64,000 bases of DNA, taken from NCBI GenBank assembly GCA_030704615.1, contig CM060732.1:54851053-54915052 (forward strand), in the 5' to 3' direction. Under the pieces are notes generated by a model. The model was not told the DNA's origin. It did not search any database and saw nothing but the letters and a program-made list of their open reading frames with translations. The translations under genes were made by a program, and so were the position numbers. Source of the DNA: Takakia lepidozioides. Lineage: Eukaryota; Streptophyta; Takakiopsida; Takakiales; Takakiaceae. Positions 46,010-57,500 of this stretch are shown here, piece by piece. Numbering within the stretch: the stretch's first letter is position 1; each line of letters opens with the position of its first letter.

Positions 46010-46784
46010 CTAGGCCAACTCACTGCCGCTGTGAATGCTGCTAGTGTCGGCATCTTGCCTCGCTGGGCAACCGCAACTCTTCCTATGAACGTCACAGGAG
46101 CTGCACACGCCGCCCTCCCCTGACTGCCATGCAGGCCTATAGAAAGCTGACTCCTCCCAAAAATCCAGGGTGAAGCCCATGGGGTACAACACTGCCCCAC
46201 CAACCAGGACATCGTATGAGACCGCGTCTGTCACAATGGCCTTGGCTCGCATCACTGAGCCATCTGTAGGGTGATCCGGCCGTAGTCTGATAGCCAACTC
46301 ACGCGTGTCATGCCCCGAGCCTGCTCCGATCCTCCCAGAGACGTCTGTATCTGGAAAGGACAAGACTCCATATCCGCCTCGTGAGGCCCAAGCCTGCAAT
46401 AGCAGCTCTGCCCAGCATCAATGGCTGAGCTCCCGAGTCCAACAAGACCCGCAGTGGCCGGTACCTCTTGCCTGCCGGTCCACTCAAACAGAAAATGTCA
46501 TCCTGGTTGTCTAACATGACAACTCCAGGTGTCACCATGGCGCGCTCAATGGCTGGCCTAGCTGGCAGCTCCATCAACCTGGCAGCTGCAGCTTGCCATG
46601 GCGCCGCCGTGGCAATCTTGACCCTCAAATCCGAGGATCCCTCCGGCACTACACCTCTCACTATCTCCGCAGAAGATGAAGTAACCTCCCCACTCTCACA
46701 GAGTGTAGCTGCCAGCCTGAACACCTCAGCTGGTTTTACCCCGGCGTCGCAATCATGGTAGCCGAGAACAATGGAGCCTGGCAC
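46010..46784 (-). pseudogene. Retropepsin-like protease region
   Basis: VLLDSGAQPLMLGRAAIAGL carries the catalytic D-S-G motif (Asp at about 46439). After a frame shift near 46400 the flap and C-terminal part continue (VTDAVSYDVLVGGAVLYPMG; FTLDFWEESAFYRPAWQ). The stretch 45810-46010 continues pol in changing frames (MYGMAELPTMVAQTPLWG) up to the methyltransferase. Confidence 0.75.
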
Positions 46785-47079
46785 ACAGATGTGGCCGCTC
46801 CTAGCAGCACACTAGCTGCCGTAGCCTTGGCAACACTAGGTAGTGGTGCTACCCGTGTAGCTCTCCCCAATGGCATAGTAACCTCCGCCTCGGTAACCGT
46901 CGGGCGAGAACTAGGTGCCATGGATGGCGTCGACACTGTCTCCGCCAATGTGAATGACTGAGGAAGCCTAGCCTGACGGCTTGCCTCCCCACGCTGTGGA
47001 TCCAACTCCACCTCTGCACCTCGTGGCTCAGGAACTCGTGCTGCTCCTCGAGTCACGGCTGCAGCAGACTCCACCTGCA

Positions 47080-48630
47080 CTAGTGGTAGTGCTGCTCCAC
47101 ACATGAATCCCATGCCTCCCATATCTCCTCTCTCAGGAGCAGGAGGTGGACCATCCGCCTTAGAGCCGGTACCACCTGAGCTGTAGCCATGGCAGCGAGC
47201 CTCTGCTCTAGCTGCTGAAGCCGGTTGGCCATGCCTTGGTCAACACCCTGACCTCCGCGTCCTTGGCCACGTTGAGCTTGCCCTTGGCCTTGTGGCTGGC
47301 CACCTCGTCCTCTCTGGGCTGCTCCACCTCGCCCCCGGCCACCATTGTTCCCTTGGAACTGTCCTGGGCGCAACTCAGGATGCAAACCATAACACTGGGC
47401 CTCTCCATGCCCGTGCTTGCCACAATGCCCAACTGCAACTGTGCCGACCCTTTGCCTCCCTCTGGCAATCCTTCTTGACATGGGGTCCTCCACATGTCCA
47501 GTACACCACATCCGCCCGTTGTTGGCCAGCAAATGAAGGGAGAGACCCTGCATCTGAGGTCCTCTCTGCCCTTCCCTGAGCTTCACCTGAGCCCCTTGTT
47601 GCCTTGAGCACGTTGAGGTAGTGGTTGGCTAGGAGCACCACTACCCCGTGGTGTCTCCTTAGCAAATCCCACCATGACCACTCGTTCCTCCACCATGTTG
47701 AGCTCTATCCGCTCTGCCAGCAAAAACACATTTGCTAAGGTGGGTTGGGCCGCTTGTAGGAGAGTTGCATCCCGCACCCTTCTCCTCAGCTCCTTGTCCA
47801 ATATCCCATACCAGAATTGGACTGCCTGAGCTTCCGTAACCCTTGGTTACATTTATCAAGCGCCTCATGCGAGTGAAAGCCTCCCTCAAGCTCTCGGTCG
47901 GCTTCCGTTGGAACTCTTGCAAGCTCCGCAACTTCTCTGTCCTCACCCCTTGGTAGTTCCCTCTCAACTCTTCGAAGAACTCCACAACAGGGTTGAAGGC
48001 AGGCACGGGTGCTAGTGCTGGGCGCGGTAGTGGCTTGGGTGGACGTCGTAGCTACTGTACCACCAGTCCCCTAGTTCCACTGCTACTTGCTGAAGTGCCG
48101 GTGGTGCAGCGGCAGGTGTAGCCACTGCCCTCGTGGCTCTAGTGCCCCTAGTGATGGAGACATAGTCGGGTGACCAGTACATCCTCCACTCCTCGATCTC
48201 AACCTCATGCCCCCGCCTGAACTCATGGTAATCATCCATAGGCGGCCCCTCAAGGTGCTGAAACAGCCCTTTCCATGCCATGAACGGCGTAAATAGTTGT
48301 GGATTGCGCATTTGCTGCAAATCACACCAACTATCAAACTCTTGGATAAAATCATCCAACTCGATGGTGCCCACCGCCCCAGAGTACCTTCGTGGCCCTT
48401 GGTAGCTCCATACATCTCCTCCATTGTGTCCCACAACAATGGCAAAGAAACAACTTGCACCGCCGGTATGAGTCCTCCTGATTCACAATCCGAATCAGAA
48501 CCTTCCGTGGAAGACACAGGAGGTGAAGGTGGCCTAAACGCACACCTCGTCTCGTGTACCCACTAGTATCGCTAGTGCTCGAACCGGCACTGTCCCCAGC
48601 AACTAGTGGCACCTCCGTGTTGACACTCAA
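47080..48630 (-). pseudogene. gag of the methyltransferase element
   Basis: Pieces in three frames follow one another: an N-terminal Ser-rich part (SSTSDTSGY; DSDCESGGLIP), the gag core (IELDDFIQEFDSWCDLQQM; MAWKGLFQHLEGPP; VVEFFEELRGNYQGVRTEKL; LREAFTRMRRL; LAERIELNMVEERV), then a nucleic-acid-binding part with CWTCGGPHVKKDC (C-x2-C-x3-H-x4-C zinc knuckle) and a second CGKHGHGEAQC. A Q/G-rich stretch (GRGGAAQRGRGGQPQG) follows. At least four frame changes are needed to read it through. Confidence 0.75.
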
Positions 48631-49359
48631 CCGGTCATCATGAACATGTCCCTAACCCCCTCTCCACAAGGTAACCGGGTAGAGAACCTGTTGCGGCTTA
48701 TGGTTTGGAATACTAAGTTCCTAACATAGCCTACACTGTACCTGCATCCACCGCAAGCACTCCTATGGTTGGCTGGTCATCACCTCCAACCTCACCACAG
48801 GAGAAACAATGATGGTCTGGCTGGTCATCACCCCAGCCTCACCATCGACAGCATGCTCTAGGACTGGCCGGTGATCAAATCCGGACCAATCACCTATAAA
48901 AACAAGCGCCCACACAAAACTAGCATGGCGCACAGTCAAGCATGCAGGTATGGAGGGGATCCAAACACAAGAAATCAGAACGACAACTCCCCCACACCAA
49001 AAACAACTCCACGGTGTTGCTCCTGCAAGGACACCCCAGCCCAAACCCGGACTGACTCTTGCCTCCACCTACGGAAAGGTCTTGGCCTAATGAGAGGGTG
49101 GAAACTACGAGGAAGAGAAGCTAAAGCAATGCCTAACCCCAGCATGCCCTCATCCCAACACTCTTCCTCTCCTCTCTCCCTCACTTGCATGACCATGGGA
49201 ATATCATGAAGATACTCCTCAAACCGCCCTCCACGAGCTTCAAAATTCGGCCTTACAGACCACATGCCAGTCCTTAGGCAGTCCACCAGTGCCTCCCGAG
49301 TCAGCACAGGCCGTCCACAGGTCAACACGGGCCACCACAGACCAGCATAGGCCCACACA

Positions 49360-50145
49360 GCTCACTGGTCACAGCCGTCACAGTCCCACAGGCCACTGGG
49401 CACAGCCTGTCACAGCCCCTCCTAGCCCGTCACAGCCCCAAAGGCCTCACGCACGGCCTGTCACAGCCCCTCACAGCCCATCACAGCCCAAAGGCCATGG
49501 GCAGCCGGCACAGCCCCGCACAGCCCGTCACAGCCCCACAGGCCATGGCACAGTCGTCACAGCCCCCCACAGCCCGTCACAGCCCCACAGGCCACTGGCA
49601 CAGCCCCTCACAGCCCCTCACAGCCCCACAGGCCTCAGGCACGGCCTGACACAGCCCCTCACAGCCATCACAGCCCCAAAGGCCTCAGGCAACGGCCTGT
49701 CACAGCCCCTCACAGCCCGTCACAGCCCCAAAGGCCTCAGGACGGCCTGTCACAGCCCTCACAGCCGTCACAGCCCCCCAAAGGCCATGGGCACAGCCTG
49801 TCACAGCCCTCACAGCCCGTCACAGCCCCATAGGCCACTGGGCACAGCCTGTCACAGCCCCGCAGAGCCCGTCACAGCCCCACGGCCACTAGGCACAGCC
49901 TGTCAACAGCCCGTCACAGCCCCACAGGCCTCTGGGCACAGCCTGTCACAGCCCCGCACAGCCCATCACAGCTCGCCACAGCCTGTCACAGCCCGTCACA
50001 GCCCGTCACAGCCCCACAGGCCACATGGCACAGCCCGTCACAGCCTCACAGCCACTGGGCACAGCCTGTCACAGCCCCTCACAGCCCCAAAGGCCACGGG
50101 CACAGTCTGTCACAGCCCCTCATAGCCCGTCACAGCCCCATCCAT
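49360..50145. repeat. Minisatellite of CACAGCCCSTCACAGCCCC units
   Basis: Units of roughly 35-50 bp built on GTCACAGCCCCWCACAGCCCGTCACAGCCCC and ACAGGCCAYKGGGCACAGCCT recur about 20 times. It is C-rich on the plus strand and therefore G-rich on the element's own RNA strand. ORFs here (TAPHSPSQPHRP) are by-products of the repeat. Unit length is irregular and there are no unique spacers, so this is not CRISPR. Confidence 0.85.
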
Positions 50146-50616
50146 GGCCGCTCTGGCAGTTTAGCCATTTCTCCAAGGGGTTTAGCCACGCCAAGCTAGG
50201 GTTTGTGTCTCTTGGACTCTAGGCTTCTTTCCACCGAGCTATGGCAGCTGTGAGGAAATCAGCAAGGTATTCTTGCTCTTTCGGCTCCCACACACCACCA
50301 TAGTAGCCCTAAGCCATGAGGTGGTTGCCACAAACCAAGCCTTCTTTCTCACTTAGCCTCCCCAAACACGCCACTAAACTCAATGGCAAACAACCAAGCC
50401 CTGCTGGTTCCCAGCCCTTGTGAGCACTCATTCAAGCACTCTCCTTGGCCATAGCATCTGTCTTAGAGCCTATTCCAGCCCCCTACACCTGCTGCTTCAA
50501 GAGTTGCGCTCCCTTCAAGCTTGAAGTTGAAACCCCAACTCACATAGGCCCTACAAGTGCTTTTCTTTCACTCCAAGTGGAAACCAGCCCTAGACCTTCC
50601 GTTCTAGCTCTCTAAA

Positions 50617-51003
50617 GCTTGAAAATAAGAGCGTCAATGGGCTGAAGGCATGCTCCACACATGCCCCACTCTCACCATAAGAGAATCAGCTCCTTTGCTT
50701 CATTTCTTGCACCCACAAACCTGAAAATACAAGCTTCAGCAGGCTGAAAGCATGCTCCACATGCCCTACAGGGAAACCAGCCCCTTCCTTTTTTTCTTGC
50801 ACTCACACACCTGAAAGTGCAAGCCTTCACCAGGCTGATAGCATGCTCCACACATGCATTGCCCTCACATAAGGGAAGTCAGCCCTTCCCTCTTCCTTGC
50901 TTGCCCTCCAAGCTTGAAGATGGAAGCTTCAATGAGCTGAATACATGCTCCACACATGCAACCTTTTCACACAAGAGATATCAGCCCCCTATCTTGGCTC
51001 CTT
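50617..51003. repeat. Four tandem copies of a unit of about 95-115 bp
   Basis: Each unit contains CTTGAARATRVAAGC, GGCTGAAAGCATGCTCCACACATGC and a purine-rich half ending with CTTGCACYCACA. Copies start near 50617, 50722, 50810 and 50909. Confidence 0.7.
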
Positions 51004-51677
51004 GGCTCCTTGATGCTCTCTAAGACAAGACTAAGCACTCCACAGCCTTTGCCAAGCTCTTGAAACCCTAAGGCTTACATTTCCAGCCACAAGACACTTC
51101 TCTTGTGGTGCAAGAGCTCTTCTTCCAAGCTCTGAAACCCTAGGTGCACATTCCATGGCTTTGCCGCACCTCTTAGCTCTTGTTCCAGCCCTGCTCTTGC
51201 CATGACAAGAGCCCTCTCAATGCTGAAGCTCGAGATTGAAACCCAATCTCACCATACTCCACAAAGTGCACTGATTTGCCCCAAAGCCAAAATCAGCCCT
51301 TTCGTTTGGTCTTGCAATCCTTCACACAATGAAAGCTCGCATTCCCAAGTCCAGTTCTCAGCTTTGCCCCCAAAGCCACTATAACCTGCTCTTGACTAGT
51401 CCTCTTCCCAATCGTGCTTGCTCATGCATGTACACAATCTGAAACCATCAAGGTGCTCTGGAATTACCTGCAGCATGGTGCTTTCATCTCTGAAGCTGAA
51501 GATCGAATGCCAAGGTCTACCACCTCGTAACCCACATCGCCTCCGCTTCTAACAACCAAGAGCTCCACGGTGCTCCTTTCATAACAACTTGGTTTCTCTT
51601 ATTCTCAAGCAAAAACCACAAGTGCTACAACTAACTCGTATCTGGCACTCACAGATACGAGCTCATCTTTCTCAAGT

Positions 51678-52004
51678 GATAAAGAAGAAGAATACAAGCA
51701 CAAGCTCATGCGAGCTCACAAAGCTGAAGCATAAACTCATGCATATATAACCTCATCACTCAAATACAAGTCAAGCCAAGTGCACCCCACGCCATGGGGG
51801 AATCCACACTACGGCGCCATAGCTAGGCGCGGTGAGGCTCAACTCGAGAAAGATGAGCCTTCCGCGCTTGCCGTGAAGATAACCACTCCAGGGCCTAAAT
51901 CTGCCTTGACCCCTGGATTGACACTTGGGCCAATCCCAAATGTCAATATGTAAAAGCTAGCTATTTCCTAGCTAGTTTCACACTAGTGGTAAAATAACTT
52001 GACA
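51678..52004 (-). repeat. Right terminal block (B') of the methyltransferase element
   Basis: Almost identical to 40601-40925, differing by an A/G and two single-base indels. Ends CTTGACA followed by GAGC. Contains TATATAA at about 51745 and the palindrome-like GGCTCAACTCGAG...GATGAGCC. Confidence 0.85.
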
Positions 52005-52600
52005 GAGCTCATGGACTGCAGGGTACCACATCTCGGTTCTCAATAGTTTTTTGAAGCCTTTGAAATACTATTGCTACGTTTCATTGAATATAAAAATTGG
52101 AAAAATGCCGGCATACTTATGGGGATGATTATCCTAACATGTACCTCCTTATGATCTACTACGGGATATGTACCAATAGTTCAAAGGTCAAGGAAATAGG
52201 GACGGTGGGAGCAACCAATATGGAGATGGGAATAGGTGCAGTAGAGCAGCGGATGGAGACTTGTATCCACTTCAAGTGTGAGACTTTGAACATATTAATA
52301 TTTTAACTAGAATATATTAGAATATATTTTACCTACCTATACCTACACCTAGATTGGATCATAGCTGGACCCTGGGACCTTAAAATTCTACAGGTCCGGG
52401 TTTGTGCCCACATCAGCCCCGCCGGTTCTAGCTGAGCTCGGGTATGCAACTCATGTGGGCCCCCGCCGGGTCCAGCTCAATCCGGGTACCACCTGTATTC
52501 TAGTGTCGGCCGGTCCATATACTTTGATACCCTGAAAAAGAACCGGCAGGGTACATAGGTCCAGACTGGTACCCGCCCAACACTGGTCATAGCCACCAAG
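52005..52600. other. No gene seen
   Basis: AT-rich then CCGGGT-rich sequence. The phrases CCGGGTCCGGGTATG and CCGGGTATGCAACTC relate it to 40240-40300 on the other side of the element, consistent with one pre-insertion locus. Confidence 0.4.
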
Positions 52601-53171
52601 TAGCGGGCATCAATCTCCCCCAGCTCCCTTTGCAGATCTTCGAGGGCCCAGTCTGGGCTGGGATCTAGTATCGAAGCTGGGGACACGGAGGGCTGTTGGG
52701 ACAAAGTAGAACAGCGCGGGCGGAAGGTGCTCCAAGATTTCGAGCAGCCCTGGGGCAAAGACGGCACCAGTCTACCCAACAACCTGCACTTTCGCTGGCC
52801 AAACACCATTCCCTCTCAATGGGAAGTCCCCTGGTGAGGGGGAGGAGGCAGACTTGAATTGACGTCATAAGAGAGCTAGGGATTTTAGAACTCGGTTGAA
52901 ATGGTGATACCTCAAGCCTATCTTCTCTGCCTCACCTTTGTCTTCGATTCATTTTCACTTCCCTCGCAACTAGGAGTGCCCACAGATCTCCTCCGGCCTC
53001 TCACTCCCACTCTGCCCACCACATACTTAAGGGAGTGAACGGAGATGGACGAACAAAATAGTGGAACCCTTCTGAAATAGAAAAAGAAGTGATGAAAATA
53101 TTAAACGATCTTTATTTACTCTTACGTCTATTTTTATCCACAAGGTAGGTAATAACTTGGGGATAAAGATA

Positions 53172-53340
53172 AAGATAAAGTTTCTTTAACGCCGCTGAAT
53201 TTACAAAGCCTACTGCTCAACACACAGACCATCAAGGGCCCAATGGACGGTTTGAAGGAACATGTTGAAGGATTGAACCCAAGATCACCTAGATTGTAGA
53301 GGCAAGGCACAAACACCCAACCACTGGGCTACTTGCTCAA
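53172..53340 (-). mobile_element. SINE inside the R copy (related copy at 53871-54027)
   Basis: On the minus strand, TAGCCCAGTGGTTGGGTG (box A, 53334-53317) and TTGGGTTCAATCC (box B, near 53281-53269), ending toward TTTACAGC...TTAAAGAAACTTT with GATAAAGATAAAG on the plus strand. The second copy at 53871-54027 shares the body but has lost most of box A. The same insertion in two adjacent R subunits suggests the subunit was duplicated after insertion. Confidence 0.6.
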
Positions 53341-53459
53341 GGACAAGTTCTTTAGGAAGGAGCCACAAGTGGTGAGGAGGGAGCGGAGATGGACGAACTA
53401 AATCTGGAACCCTTCTGAAAAAGAAAAAGAAAATGATGAAAATATTAAACGATCTTTAT

Positions 53460-53815
53460 TGGCTCTGTCCCGCAAGGGATCTCATTGTGGAGACTTCTTG
53501 CCTAGGCGGAGCTAGGCAGAGAAGGGAGACCTAGGCTTATCCATTAAGCCTAGTGTATGGAGGGTTGATGGGACTCGCAAGGGATTGAGGCATTGTGGAG
53601 ACATCTTGCTTAAGGGGAGAAATAGACTTATCTATCAAGCCTAGTCTATAGGGCCCACCCCCGATAAAGGCGAGGTGGCTCTTAATTACGCTCGCTTTGG
53701 CCGGAGTCTTCTCTCTCTAAGCCTAGTCTAGAGAGGGTTGATGGGCATGATTCATGAAGCCCTAGAAAACAACCCCCAAATCACCGAAGGACACATCCTC
53801 TTGTGGCAGAGCCAT
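53460..53815. mobile_element. MITE-like insertion with imperfect terminal inverted repeats
   Basis: Starts TGGCTCTGTCCCGCAAGGGA and ends with the inverse of TGGCTCTGCCACAAGAGGA. It interrupts the R-family phrase GATCTTTATT-TACTC, which resumes after 53815. Internal AAGCCTAGTCTA and GGGTTGATGGG repeats; no coding content. Confidence 0.65.
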
Positions 53816-54519
53816 TTGTTTACTCTTATGTTTACTTTTATCCACAAGGTAGGTAAAACTTGGGGATAAGATAAGATAAAGATTCTTTAACGTCCAGCGA
53901 ATTTACAGAGCCTACAGCTCAACACACAGGCCATCGAGGGCCCAATGGACGGTCTGAAGGCACATGTTGAAGGATTGAACCCAGGATCACCTAGGTTATG
54001 CACAGGCAAGGCACAAACACCCAACAAAGTTCTTTAGGAAGGAGCCATCGTGAGGAGAGAACGGAGATGGACGAACAAAATGTGGACAAACCGACGGAAG
54101 GGGATGGAAAACCCTAAAACTGTTGCAAGGCTGCTGCAAAACTCTCTCCTCCTGCTTGAGGTTCGATGAGGGGAGATTTGAGGACTGGGTGTTGGAGACA
54201 GGTTGGAGGTGAGAAAGAAGTTTTCGGTCACAGCAACCTTGCAGAGTGTAGCGATGGTGATTTTAACTGGAGGAATGCAACACATTTGCTCTTTCTCATC
54301 CCCTGCGTATTCAACTGCACTCTTACGGAAGTGACAGAAAGACAAACAAGAAATCTCACCATTTTGTTTTGAAATTTGAAGCTAGGTTGCCAGAGATTGC
54401 GATCTTTTGGGACTTGAGGAAAATGTGTTGCGACAGAGACGGGGACACTTACAGCGAAGCGCAGTTTCCAACCTAGCATGATCCTCGTATTCCTCTAGCC
54501 CTTTTGGAAAGAGGGGGAT

Positions 54520-57500
54520 ATGGCCGCACTCGCGAGGCAAAGCTCTCGAGCGTCTTCTCGCCTGGGCACACTGAGCTACATTTTCAACACTTCAGGTTTG
54601 ACAAGTGGTGAATTCCCTGCCCTCGCCCCTGGATTTCAGAATGCTGCGAGCCGGCCGGCTTGTACTGGATCTATCTATCAAATTTCGGGTCGCACTTACG
54701 TTTCAAGCTACTTAGAATCCGGGGTAGGGAGGTTTAGGGGTTCTAGAGACCCTCTTTGTTTAGAAGTTGGCGGCAGGGGCTACGGTGGAGGAGCATCCTG
54801 TGGGGCATTGTCGGGTACCGCAACAAGGGTTCCTCCGGTGGCCCCATTTTCCTTATACTCTTCTCTCTTGGCCACCAGGGTATGGTCCGCCATGGCTCAC
54901 CTGGAGGAAAGCGTTATACCAGCTGGAGAGGACGAGGCGGTGTCGAAAATCGAGAATGGGGACAATGGGCAAGAGGAAGAGGATAGATTGCAAACGAGCG
55001 AGAGTGAGGAGGGAGAGAGTCCCTCGATTTTCACGCGGGTGCAAAACCTTGTAGATGTTACTGTTGATGACATCGGAAAGTATCTCACCCTCAGGTCAGG
55101 TTTCTTGGGCCTCTTTCCGGGATCTCGTCAATTCATTGAGACCCATGTAGGAACACGTAGTCCATGGGATATGAAGTTCCATCAGAGAAAAAATCTACTG
55201 ATTTGTTCAACACGATCTTAACTACTATACGGAGACTAGATATCTGCAAAAGTCTTCCAGAAGTTGGGTCATGTCAACCTGGTGAGGAGATAGCCATGAC
55301 CGCCATCACAGACATAGAGGAAGCACAGCTTTAGTCTGCAGACTGGCAAGACAGTAAAAATCTTTCACACCAAAAGGCACATGTTCTTCTCCACAGCTCT
55401 TGGACGTGAAATTCTACAAGCTAGTGTAGGATGTCGATGCCATAGCCTTCTAATTGTAATGGAGGTGCCACTCGATTGTCCTTGAGTTCTGTTGCAATTC
55501 GGGCTGAGTTTTTGTAGGTGGGTGGCTTAGCACCATCATGGGGGACTATGTATCACAAGGAAATGGTCTAGCCAATATCCACAGTGGAGGTTCAACAAGG
55601 AGATCTGGTTGTGAGAAGGAATGTGTGACACCTTTGGGAGGGATTTTTGGTAGGGGTCTGAGATAGAAGGTAGGGCAGCAGTTGACAATGTTAGACTTGC
55701 TCCTGTTTGTGTTTGAACTCAGTGAAGAAGACCAGTCCAAGTATTTTGGTGAAGGTTTACCAGGAGGCCTGGTCAAAGAATTTGAGGTCACCAAGCAGAG
55801 TTCTCTATTAATCCGGCCTCGGGTGCTGCAATTATGTGATCAATTACACCGATGTGTGATGAATACTTCAGCGTTCAATATTCCTGTGGAAGAAATGACT
55901 GGTAAGTTTCCTTGAAGATTATAGTAGCCTCCTCTTCCATGACATTGGCACCTCTGTTACTGTGGTAGGACAAGAGAGAAGAGAACGAGGATCTTTAATT
56001 TTGCTGAAGGCTCATTCCAGACCTGCACTCACAAATCAAGTTGGTCCCAGCCTTGAATTTTCCTCTGGGAAGCTTGTCAGTAAAGCATAACACTGATTGG
56101 AGAGAGAAATACCTAGCATGTCAAAGCTAGACCTCAACCTTGATCTCCATAGCTCCCTTTTTTTCCTCACCATAGAGGGGTTCAAACCTGGGGTTCCACA
56201 GGGATCAATAACCTGTTGGGTTGTTGGTTGGCTTTGAGGGACACAGGGGAGGCCATTTCACCATCTTAGTTTGCTGGGGTTGCCACTAAGAAGTTAAAGC
56301 TTTGAGCTCTTGCAGGCTATAGATGACTAAGTCTGTACATATTTTTTAATATACACAATCACTGAAATGCTTTGATTGATGGTGGAAAGCTGTAAGAGCA
56401 TGTGGTAACACAGAAAGGAGTTGCCTAGTACTGATACTACAGCATGCATTTTCTACCACTGCTTTTGCTTCCGAGGACATGAAACTGGCAAGGAAACCTC
56501 TTTTCTGTGACCTACCTATGAAGTGTGCATCTGATGGCCACTTGGACCACCCTACCTTTATTGATGTCATCCCTGTTGTAGGTCATACTAACAAAGAGAA
56601 GAGTGGTAAGGGAGGGCCTTTCAGCATTTTGAGCCCATAGTCCAGGGGGAGGGGTTAGTGGTTGCCCAATAGCAATCATCCATTTCCAAAGAGGATGCTC
56701 ATATGTCAAGGAAATAGATAGTTTAGCACAGCACTTCATGTGGTAAGGCTATACTATCCTAGGAGCTTGGAAGCATAAAAAGCTACATAGCAAAAAGGAA
56801 GCCATACTGAAGTGAGCACCCATTCCCTATACTGCAGAGGGAATGGCAGTTTCTCAGCTCAAAACCAGGATTATGACTCCGCCAGATACAAGGAAAGAAT
56901 GTACTCATAAGACATTGTTTACTGTAGCCTTGTGGCGTGGACCCACACCCAGTTTGAGCGGTACCTTGTTTGCCATAGCCTTGTGGCCATAGACCCCGCG
57001 GCCAGTTTGATAGGGAATAGGCACTACCTTTGTGAGGGGCTCACTCCAGTAGTATGACATAAACAATTAGTTCGGGTTTTCCAGATATCCTCTAGAAAGC
57101 CCTTGACACAAGCATCAATCTGCTGTGTGTGAGCAGTTCAAAAGTTAGACCCCAACAGGGCCAGGGCTTTAGGTTCAGCCTACAATCTCAGAGTGAGAGG
57201 GAGAGGAGAGAGAGACAATCTTATGGAAGATTTGCGCTATCCTATGTGCAGCTGCAAAGCCACGGAAGCACTACCTCCTTGACGGGCCAGCGGGTAGTGG
57301 GAAGAGTGTGGCGCTGGCGATGCTTGTTTACTGGGCGCGCTCCAAAGGGTGGCTAGTTTTCTATATTCCCAGTGGGAAGGATTGGACACATGGGAGCTTC
57401 TATTACAGAAATGAGGAAAAGGATCTCTGGGATACGCCTACAACTGCACAGACAGCTCTGGAGGTGGGCAGATTTTGTAGTCCGGTCACCTGTGTGCAAT

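Larger units (their letters stand above)
48660..51677 (-). other. Long non-coding leader/5' LTR interior of the methyltransferase element
   Basis: About 3 kb between the terminal block and gag with no ORF I can support. It contains a minisatellite (49360-50145) and a fourfold repeat (50617-51003), described separately. Similarity of 51620-51677 to the left edge of the window suggests at least part of this is LTR. Confidence 0.55.
40423..52004 (-). mobile_element. Ty3/gypsy element carrying a DNA methyltransferase and a PHD finger
   Basis: Minus-strand order: long leader (52004 to about 48650), gag, protease, cytosine-C5 methyltransferase, RT-RNase H, integrase-PHD, 3' terminal region. It is bounded by TG...CA ends with GAGC on both outer sides (40419-40422 and 52005-52008), a possible 4 bp target duplication. 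The terminal blocks 40601-40925 and 51678-52004 differ at about three positions in 325, so insertion looks recent, yet most ORFs contain frame shifts. It is inserted in R-family or adjacent repeat DNA. No standard initiator-Met primer site was found near 48700. Confidence 0.8.
52600..54130 (-). repeat. R-family copy with SINE and MITE insertions
   Basis: Minus-strand order as in the other copies: telo-box-like AAACCCTAAAAC (54109-54120 on plus), AT-rich subunits (53050-53160, 53340-53460, 53816-53870), GGTATCACCATTTCAACC near 52900, then the IDARYLV module (52560-52810). The acidic module is missing. It ends about 400 bp upstream of the mS29 start codon. Confidence 0.65.

Noticed and set aside
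49289-50125. 278-codon Pro/Ser/His repeat ORF; also the idea of a CRISPR-like array
   Set aside because: It is a translation of a minisatellite with irregular units and no unique spacers, in a eukaryotic retroelement leader.
54107-54120. Interstitial telomere (AAACCCTAAAAC)
   Set aside because: A single motif, repeated only as part of R-family units; it is telo-box-like and not a telomere tract.
55095-55221. C-terminal extension of mS29 exon 1 to the stop at 55221
   Set aside because: The peptide after LTLR is not conserved, while the GT at 55095 joins in phase to the exon at 55723 that carries the next conserved block.
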